A stretch of DNA of 13,677 nucleotides from DATDCV01 sp036524155 (lineage in GTDB: Bacteria; Verrucomicrobiota; Verrucomicrobiia; Limisphaerales; UBA8199), in contig DATDCV010000484.1 in the NCBI GenBank assembly GCA_036524155.1, positions 1 through 13,677 of the forward strand, written 5' to 3'. The position numbers and the translations under genes were made by a program. This document shows, one piece after another, positions 8,759 through 13,677 of this stretch. The notes under the pieces are model-generated. The model saw nothing but the letters and a program-made list of their open reading frames with translations, was not told the DNA's origin and searched no databases. Numbering within the stretch: the stretch's first letter is position 1; every line of letters begins with the position of its first letter.

Positions 8759-9739
8759 CTAGAACAAGATTCCGAGTTTGAACCAGACAAAGTCGCCCTT
8801 CAGGCGCTTGTCCACGTCCAGTTCAGGCAACCATTTGAGTTCGGCGAGGAGTTGTGTGGTTTTGCCTATCGGCCGGACGTACGAGAGCGCGGGGCCGACG
8901 CCGATGGTTCTGCCCTCGAATGCCCCCAACCGCGCGCCGAAGCCGCTGTCGCCCGTGATCTGTTGATAGTAGAAGGCATTTGCGCCCACGCCGATAAACC
9001 CGCCGGCAAAGGGCAGGTGTTGGGCCAGCGTTGCATCGAGGTGGAGGGATGTGCCGCTCAGGTAATCGGTGGCGCTGTTCTTCGTGTTGAAATCCACGCC
9101 GGCGAAGAGGCTGGCTTCGGTGCCGAGCTTGCCGCTGAGCCAGCTCGCCATGAGGCCCGGCTCGAAGGACCAGTAGTTCTTGCCCACATTGGCGAGGCGC
9201 CCCTTTTCGTACTCGCCGGTGGGCACAAAGATGGAAAGGCGGGCGTCCAACTTCAGGTCCGGCAGAATATTGGTCCATCCCAACATGAAGGGGATCAGGG
9301 TCATGTCCCCAATGCCGTTAGCAGTATCCCGGGCGCTGAACACCGGTCCCGCCGTGCCGTCCGGTTGGATACGCTGGGCTTGGCCTTTGACTTCCATCCA
9401 GACGTAGGGCACAGCGGCGCCAAACGCCAAACCTCCCCCGAGCACATTCCATGGTGCCTGATAAATGCCGACGAACGTGTCGGCATAGGCGGTGGCGTGC
9501 GCATTCGCAGTGAGCAACCCGCCAAACTCCAGGGTTCGGCTCACTGGAGCCTTGGCGTCGTAATAGGTGAAGTAATTCAGCACGGCAAGCCCGCCAGGCT
9601 GGCCTGGAAAGGCGTCAATGAATGAGGCCGTGGTGCCCGGCGTGTAGTGGGCGCTGCCGCCTTCTTCCGCGCGGGAGGTGGTCGCGAGCGCCAAGGCACA
9701 GGTGAGGGAAATGGCGAGGGTTTTAGGCTTGGTGATCAT
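8759..9739 (-). CDS. SphA/MetA-pathway-type outer-membrane beta-barrel protein (Phenol_MetA_deg family)
   Basis: From ATG 9739 the protein has 326 residues with a standard signal peptide (MITKPKTLAISLTCALALAT, cleavage after about SRA). The mature part has the family pattern: 'GTTASFIDAFPGQPGGLAVLNYFTYYD', AAVPYVWMEVKG, GIGDMTLIPFMLGW, LDARLSIFVPTGEYEKGRL, FEPGLMASWLSGK, IGVGPALSYVRPIGKTTQLL and a terminal aromatic residue (KLGILF) typical of outer-membrane barrels. The family includes SphA, which was reported to bind cholesterol, and barrels encoded in aromatic-degradation clusters, so uptake or sensing of a hydrophobic compound is plausible but unproven. An in-frame ATG at 9802 would add 21 polar residues; the internal ATG is preferred for its normal signal peptide, though neither has a good Shine-Dalgarno site. 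The gene ends 13 nt before the next barrel gene. Confidence 0.82.
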   Translation of the reverse strand: MITKPKTLAISLTCALALATTSRAEEGGSAHYTPGTTASFIDAFPGQPGGLAVLNYFTYYDAKAPVSRTLEFGGLLTANAHATAYADTFVGIYQAPWNVLGGGLAFGAAVPYVWMEVKGQAQRIQPDGTAGPVFSARDTANGIGDMTLIPFMLGWTNILPDLKLDARLSIFVPTGEYEKGRLANVGKNYWSFEPGLMASWLSGKLGTEASLFAGVDFNTKNSATDYLSGTSLHLDATLAQHLPFAGGFIGVGANAFYYQQITGDSGFGARLGAFEGRTIGVGPALSYVRPIGKTTQLLAELKWLPELDVDKRLKGDFVWFKLGILF

Positions 9740-9821
9740 GGTTTTCTGAAGGGAGGCCTGGTTGGAGCCGGAGGTCGTCGGTTCTTGAATTGTGGGGATC
9801 ATGATAAAATTGATTTAAGTT

Positions 9822-10265
9822 TTAAGATGAGTGTGTGGGCTCCTGAGATGAGCCGGAGCTTCGCGGTCGCAACGCCGATGACACGTATTGCTTTCCCCTC
9901 ATGACCACGTCCAGTCCCGGCAACAAGTCCGTGGCAATGGCGCGCTTGAATACAAACCCATCCGCTCCAGCCTCGAGGGCTCTGGCGCACACGCTCGGCT
10001 CATCATGCACGCTCAGCACAATCAGCTTGGTTTTCGGACAGGAAATCCGGAGCTGCCTCAACCACCCAAGGTTGTCGGCGCGAGCCAGGGAGAGGTCCGC
10101 GATCACCGCCGTGGGTTCAAGTCGGCTTGCGCCCCCGAGCAAGGAGGCTTCGTCTGCCACCATGATCACGGTGTCAAACATGGTTTCCAGCAGTCCCCGA
10201 ACGCCTTCCGTTAGCCCGTGGTGACGGTCCGCCAGGATCACGCACCGCTGATGTTTGTTGGCCAT
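9822..10265 (-). CDS. Stand-alone response-regulator receiver protein without output domain
   Basis: The 147-residue protein is a single receiver domain aligned end to end with the receiver of the NarL-type regulator upstream. The phospho-acceptor D57 (VIADLSL), S85 (LSVHDE) and K107 (FVFKRA) are in place. In the acidic pocket the regulator has D13-D14 (LADDH), whereas this protein has D13-R14 (LADRH), so one metal-binding acid is replaced. After the receiver (RGKQYVSSALRPRS) the protein stops within about 15 residues; the LuxR-type helix-turn-helix is absent, and no remnant of it is left before the next gene. It may act as a phosphate sink or a protein-binding switch, or be a shortened duplicate of the neighbour. 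AAAGG lies 8 nt before the ATG, so it is set up for translation. It is the first gene after the regulator, separated by a 231-nt gap with repeats. Confidence 0.83.
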   Translation of the reverse strand: MANKHQRCVILADRHHGLTEGVRGLLETMFDTVIMVADEASLLGGASRLEPTAVIADLSLARADNLGWLRQLRISCPKTKLIVLSVHDEPSVCARALEAGADGFVFKRAIATDLLPGLDVVMRGKQYVSSALRPRSSGSSQEPTHSS

Positions 10266-10273
10266 TCGAATTG

Positions 10274-10278
10274 CCTTT
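10274..10278 (-). promoter_or_regulatory. Ribosome binding site of the receiver gene
   Basis: AAAGG on the minus strand, 8 nt before ATG 10265. Its presence argues that the short receiver gene is translated rather than dead. Confidence 0.55.
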
Positions 10279-10335
10279 CGCTGCTGGATGGATGTGCCAT
10301 TAGCAGCGATAATGACAGTTCGAGTCCCCGGCGTG

Positions 10336-10373
10336 ACCTCGTAAAAATACGAGGTGGTGTGTCGAAAAAGTAC
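10336..10373 (-). promoter_or_regulatory. Candidate operator: 8-bp palindrome and two 12-bp direct repeats
   Basis: On the plus strand TCGTAAAAATAC (10339-10350) and TCGAAAAAGTAC (10362-10373) agree at 10 of 12 positions and are offset by 23 bp, about two helical turns. The first copy lies in a perfect palindrome, ACCTCGTA-AAAA-TACGAGGT (10336-10355). The site is about 70-110 nt upstream of the receiver gene, in an AT-rich patch within a GC-rich background, as expected for a binding site of a dimeric regulator such as the adjacent NarL-type protein. Function is inferred. Confidence 0.4.
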
Positions 10374-10411
10374 TGGGTCCTAGAACCCGCCTGAGGAACT
10401 CCCGACGGCCC

Positions 10412-10487
10412 TGTAGCCGCCGACGTGAGGAGGCGGAAACCCGGGCGTTTGGCCTCTCGGAGCCGCCTCCTCACGTCGGCGGCTACA
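10412..10487. repeat. REP-like paired palindromic element (25-bp inverted repeat)
   Basis: 10412-10436 is a perfect reverse complement of 10463-10487, separated by 26 nt. Each arm also contains its own short hairpin, CCGCC/GGCGG around a 10-nt loop (10417-10421 with 10432-10436, and 10463-10467 with 10478-10482). The spacer holds a small AAAC/GTTT pair. Two REP-like units facing each other is the layout of BIME or REPIN elements, and the arm sequence resembles a repeat I recall as common in Verrucomicrobiota. It begins 9 nt after the stop of the response-regulator gene. It may stop or slow transcription or protect mRNA, but no T-run follows either arm. Confidence 0.8.
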
Positions 10488-10496
10488 ATTCTCAGC

Positions 10497-11147
10497 TCAG
10501 ATCGAAACGATCCCTTGCTTAATCGCGAAGTGAACCAGTTCGGCGCCGTTGTGCAGTTTGAGCGCCTCCATCATCTGGTATTTATGAAACTCCACGGTTC
10601 GAGCCGAGATCGCCAGAGTATCGGCGATCTCCTTGGCTGAGCGGCCCTCTGCCAGTAGCTGGAGGATCTCCCGCTGGCGCGGTGTCAGCTTGGCGGCGGG
10701 ATCGCTGGGCCCCTGTGGTTCGTGCCGGATAGCTCGGAACACTTCCCCGGCCAGCGCGGGCGTTATATAGGTTTGGCCGTTCAGTGCCGCGCGAATGGCT
10801 GTGATCAACTCCGCCGGGGCCGAGTGTTTCAGCACAAACCCCATGGCGCCGGCTTCGAGCGCGCGGCGGGCGTAGGCCACGTCCTGGTGCATCGTCAGGA
10901 ATACCACCTTCACCCCCGGCTGCTCTTTCTTCAGCGGGGCGAGGGCGTCGATACCATTGAGGTGGGGCATGGTGATATCCGCCACGATCACGTCGGGTCG
11001 GAGCTTTTTCGCGGCCGCAATCAGGGCGCGGCCATCCTCCACCACGTCGAGCAGCTCAAACTCCGGGCTGAGCAGGGTTTTCAATCCTTCGGCGACCATG
11101 CGGTGGTCGTCGGCCAGCAACACACGGGGACGCAGTAAATGGCTCAT
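10497..11147 (-). CDS. NarL/LuxR-family response regulator
   Basis: A 216-residue two-domain regulator. The receiver (about residues 7-122) has the acidic pair D13-D14, phospho-acceptor D57 (VIVADITMPHLNG), T85 and K107, so it should be phosphorylated normally. The C-terminal LuxR-type DNA-binding domain (about 152-214) shows LTPRQREILQLLAEGRSAKE and ISARTVEFHKYQMMEALKL, the recognition-helix region. Its ATG overlaps the TGA of the kinase gene by 4 nt, and AGG lies 8 nt upstream, so translation is coupled to the kinase and the two form a two-component pair. The kinase type (HisKA_3) is the usual partner of NarL-type regulators. Likely targets are its own neighbours, including the receiver and barrel genes, but only the candidate operator at 10336-10373 supports this. 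Confidence 0.93.
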   Translation of the reverse strand: MSHLLRPRVLLADDHRMVAEGLKTLLSPEFELLDVVEDGRALIAAAKKLRPDVIVADITMPHLNGIDALAPLKKEQPGVKVVFLTMHQDVAYARRALEAGAMGFVLKHSAPAELITAIRAALNGQTYITPALAGEVFRAIRHEPQGPSDPAAKLTPRQREILQLLAEGRSAKEIADTLAISARTVEFHKYQMMEALKLHNGAELVHFAIKQGIVSI

Positions 11148-13677
11148 GCTTTTTTCCTTTTCATTGGCACCCAGGCCAGCACGGTGGTGCCGCGGCCGGG
11201 CGCGCTTTCAATGTCGAGTTCACCTCCGAGCGAATGGACTCGTTCGCGCATGCTCACCAAACCGAGGCTGGCACGAGCCCGTGGACCCGCTGGATCGAAG
11301 CCGCTGCCATCATCGCGAACGGCCAGTTGCAGCCCGTCATCCATGCCGCGCAGCGAGAGCTCGACGGCGCGGGCACGGGCGTGGCGTGCGATGTTCCGCA
11401 ACGCCTCCTGCGCCACGCGAAAGAGGCAGAGGGCCGGCTCGCGCGGTATCTCCTGCGGGATCTCGCCCAACTTCACGTCCACCGGGACGGACTCCAGCCG
11501 GGTGAAGTGCTCGCTCTCCGCCCGCAAGGCCGTGGCAAGGCCCAGGTCTTCGAGAATCGAGGGATGCAGCCGGTAGGAAAGCGCGTGGACGTTTTCGCTC
11601 AATTCGACCAATCCCTCCCGCACGCCGCGCGCCGTCTCTGCCGGCGGAACCTCAGAGGTTCCCAGCTCACACCGACCGACGTCGATGGCCAGTCGGGCCA
11701 GGCGCTGGGTAATATCGTCGTGCAACTCGCGCGCCAGGCGGCCGCGCTCCTGCTCCTGCGCATCGATGAGTCGGCCGGCCAGTTCCCGGATTTGGCCGGC
11801 GGCGCGCTCCCGCTCCCCGGCCCGGCGAACCCGGCTTTGAGACCACAACCCGACCCCGGCGGCGCCCAGGCCCACGAGCAGCAGGGCGACCGCCGCACGG
11901 AACCAGACTGTCTGCCAGTAGAAGGGCAGCACCGAGAACGCCAGGCTCGCCCCGGCCTCGTTCCAGACACCATCGTTGTTCGCGGCTCGGATGCGGAAGA
12001 CGTAATCCCCGGGATGCATCTGGTAAAACCGAACGATGCGGCGATTCCCAGCCTCTTGCCATTCCGGACGGTCTCCCTCCAACCGGAATTGAAATCGAAT
12101 CTTTTCCGGAGCGCTGTAGCTAAGGGCCGCGTATTCAATCTCCAACCCGTAGCTTCCCGGCGGCAGTCGGAGCGGCAGGGGAAGTGGCGCCGTCAGGCGG
12201 ACCTCGTCGTGGCCCGAAGCGCCGGGGACCTCGCGCTCCCTTCGCCCGGGTGCGCTGTGCGGCACGCGGTAGGTCAACTGCTCCACGTGGACTGGGGGCG
12301 GTTGCGAGTTGAGGCGGAACCGGGCCGGATCAATCATCGCCACCCCTTTCTGCGTGGCAAACCACATTCTGCCTCCGGCGTCTCGCGCACAGGTGGGCTG
12401 CCCGGACGGACATTCGGCGCTGGGCAACCCGTCGTTCTGATCGAGGATTTGACAGTCCAGGCGCGCCACGATCCCGTCAGCCACCGCGTGAAGTTGTTCC
12501 CGCTTCGCGCGGATGATGCCGCGGCTAGACGGCATCCAGAAGTGACCCTGCGCGTCCTCAATGATGCCGCGCACTTCGCGATCCGGCAGTCCGTGCTCCG
12601 CTCCGACCCGGTCCATTCTCCCGTGCCGCCAGCGCGTCAGCCCGGCGGCACGCGTCCCCATCCATATCGCACCGTCCGCATCGGCCTTGAGACAAAGGAC
12701 TCCCCGTAAGGGTTGGCCGTCGGCAGTCCGGACTCCAATGAAACCGGTGTTCTCCTCGCGAAAGACTCCTTCCGATCCCGCAACCCAGACCGCGCCAGAC
12801 TCCTCTTGCCCAAACCCAGCAATTTCGCTGCCCGGCAAACCGGCTTCGGGCCCAATCTGACGAAAGCTCCCGCCATCACAAACCACAACGCCCTCCCGCG
12901 TGGCAATCCAGATGCGCCCCCGGGAATCTTCGAACAACGCCGTGACGCTGGCGCCGACCGCCGGTTTGAGCGGAACCTTCTCGAACCTTTCCTGACCGTT
13001 GCGCCGCCAGCAGTAATCCGCGTCACCGTACCAGAGCCGTCCGGCCCGGTCTTCCAGCACGGCCAATCCATAGGTGCTCTCGTTCTTCGGTCCCGGGACC
13101 AACACCCGCACCATTCCCGTCTCGCCGTGCCGGAAGAGTCCCGCGTCAAACAAGGCAACCCAGATGGCCTGATCACGAGCGGGCCAGACGGATCGGGCTA
13201 CTTTCGGCGACAGCGCGCTACCGGCGCCGACTTCGAGGAACCGTCGCGGCGTGAGCCTTCGCAGCCCGCCGCCGCTTGAGCCGAGCCACAGGTTCTCCTC
13301 CCGGTCCTCGAAGATGCCGCGGGTGGACGCAGTCTCCAATCCATTGGTCGTTGTCCAATGATGCAGATCGCCGTCGGCAGTCAGTTGGAACAGCCCGGAA
13401 TCGTAACTGCAGATCCAGAGATTCGTCCGGCTGTCTTCGGACATCGACCAGATTCCGCCCCGCAACTGGGGCAGAGACCGCCGGGACACCTCACTCCCCC
13501 CGCGGAACTTCAACAGTTCTTTCGCCAGCAGGACCCAGACACCGCCGCCGCGCGAGGAGGCGCACGCCACCTCAGATCGACCGACCGATGGGCTGGGAGC
13601 GAGTGCCTGGACCCATTGTTCACCGTTCCAGAATCCCACGAAACGCCGCTGCGCCAGCCACCAGCGACCGTCCTCAT
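11144..13677 (-). CDS. Beta-propeller sensor histidine kinase (Reg_prop, Y_Y_Y, HisKA_3, HATPase), N-terminus outside window
   Basis: The reading frame is open to the right edge, where codons before the GTG at 13639 read EDGRWWLAQRRF, so start and signal peptide are missing. Numbering from that GTG, about nine propeller blades fill residues 1-450 (e.g. GIFEDREENLWLGSSGGGLR; ALFEDSRGRIWIATREGVVV). A Y_Y_Y domain follows (about 450-570; LPPGSYGLEIEYAALSY, FRIRAANNDGVWNE). One membrane helix spans about 578-599. HisKA_3 has the phospho-accepting H640 in RELHDDITQRL. The HATPase carries EALRNIARHA, DDGSGFD (776-782) and GLVSMRERV. The propeller and Y_Y_Y part is the periplasmic ligand-sensing module, as in Bacteroidetes glycan sensors, but here the regulator is a separate gene overlapping the stop by 4 nt. 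Ligand unknown; location beside a sulfatase and barrels suggests a compound handled by this locus. Confidence 0.92.
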   Translation of the reverse strand, partial: EDGRWWLAQRRFVGFWNGEQWVQALAPSPSVGRSEVACASSRGGGVWVLLAKELLKFRGGSEVSRRSLPQLRGGIWSMSEDSRTNLWICSYDSGLFQLTADGDLHHWTTTNGLETASTRGIFEDREENLWLGSSGGGLRRLTPRRFLEVGAGSALSPKVARSVWPARDQAIWVALFDAGLFRHGETGMVRVLVPGPKNESTYGLAVLEDRAGRLWYGDADYCWRRNGQERFEKVPLKPAVGASVTALFEDSRGRIWIATREGVVVCDGGSFRQIGPEAGLPGSEIAGFGQEESGAVWVAGSEGVFREENTGFIGVRTADGQPLRGVLCLKADADGAIWMGTRAAGLTRWRHGRMDRVGAEHGLPDREVRGIIEDAQGHFWMPSSRGIIRAKREQLHAVADGIVARLDCQILDQNDGLPSAECPSGQPTCARDAGGRMWFATQKGVAMIDPARFRLNSQPPPVHVEQLTYRVPHSAPGRREREVPGASGHDEVRLTAPLPLPLRLPPGSYGLEIEYAALSYSAPEKIRFQFRLEGDRPEWQEAGNRRIVRFYQMHPGDYVFRIRAANNDGVWNEAGASLAFSVLPFYWQTVWFRAAVALLLVGLGAAGVGLWSQSRVRRAGERERAAGQIRELAGRLIDAQEQERGRLARELHDDITQRLARLAIDVGRCELGTSEVPPAETARGVREGLVELSENVHALSYRLHPSILEDLGLATALRAESEHFTRLESVPVDVKLGEIPQEIPREPALCLFRVAQEALRNIARHARARAVELSLRGMDDGLQLAVRDDGSGFDPAGPRARASLGLVSMRERVHSLGGELDIESAPGRGTTVLAWVPMKRKKA
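11156..11160 (-). promoter_or_regulatory. Ribosome binding site of the response regulator within the kinase gene
   Basis: AAAGG on the minus strand, 8 nt before ATG 11147, inside the last codons of the kinase gene and just before a run of six A. It supports coupled translation. Confidence 0.5.

Noticed and set aside
8666..9625. Open frame on the plus strand (319 codons) opposite the SphA-type barrel gene
   Set aside because: No signal peptide or domain pattern; the minus strand has a convincing barrel with a signal peptide.
9801..9806. TATCAT on the minus strand as a -10 promoter element for the SphA-type barrel gene
   Set aside because: The patch is AT-rich and the position would suit a start at 9739, but no -35 element is seen at a proper distance, so the support is too weak.
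10412..10487. The 25-bp inverted repeat as an intrinsic terminator
   Set aside because: No T-run follows the stem on either strand and the 26-nt loop is long; a REP-like element fits better, although it could still slow transcription.
11234..12709. Long open frame on the plus strand (491 codons) opposite the kinase gene
   Set aside because: The kinase frame carries clear propeller, Y_Y_Y and catalytic motifs; the antisense product has none and is rich in Arg, Pro and Gln.

Overview
The window is a GC-rich stretch of bacterial chromosome in which every recognisable gene lies on the minus strand. Transcription therefore runs from the right edge (13677) to the left edge. No tRNA, rRNA, CRISPR array or transposase was seen. 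The organism looks like a member of the Verrucomicrobiota, possibly the Pedosphaera/Limisphaera group. The pointers are a beta-propeller sensor kinase paired with a NarL-type regulator, a sulfatase next to DUF1254/DUF1214 genes, many lipoproteins and outer-membrane barrels with few clear Shine-Dalgarno sites, in-frame heptanucleotide repeats, and a GTAGCCGCCGACGTGAGG-type palindrome. The lineage call is inference from general knowledge of such genomes and was not tested by a search.

Right part (13677 to 9822) is regulatory. A large sensor histidine kinase, cut by the window edge, has a periplasmic beta-propeller, a Y_Y_Y domain, one membrane segment, HisKA_3 and HATPase. It overlaps its LuxR/NarL-type response regulator by 4 nt (ATGA). 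After a 25-bp inverted repeat that looks like a pair of REP units, and a leader with a small palindrome and two 12-bp direct repeats, comes a stand-alone receiver protein with no DNA-binding domain.

Middle part (9739 to 2600) encodes the cell envelope and a likely substrate pathway. In order of transcription it holds two different outer-membrane beta-barrel proteins, a coiled-coil lipoprotein resembling DUF2959, a large exported arylsulfatase with an intact C-S-P-T-R formylglycine motif, an exported DUF1254/DUF1214 protein, and the decayed remnant of a second DUF1254/DUF1214 gene. The remnant keeps a signal-peptide start and about 45 C-terminal residues, in different frames. The leaders of the intact and broken copies are clearly related and share a stem-loop, so they look like products of a tandem duplication.

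Left part (2532 to 65) holds a conserved hypothetical lipoprotein and a DUF481 outer-membrane protein. Each contains a different 7-bp tandem repeat inside its coding sequence. In the lipoprotein the repeat encodes much of the hydrophobic core of the signal peptide.

The working model is a sensor-controlled envelope locus for a sulfated or otherwise hydrophobic compound: the kinase and regulator sense it, the barrels admit it, and the sulfatase and DUF1254/DUF1214 protein act on it in the periplasm. No sulfatase-maturing enzyme is present in the window, and the substrate cannot be read from the sequence.
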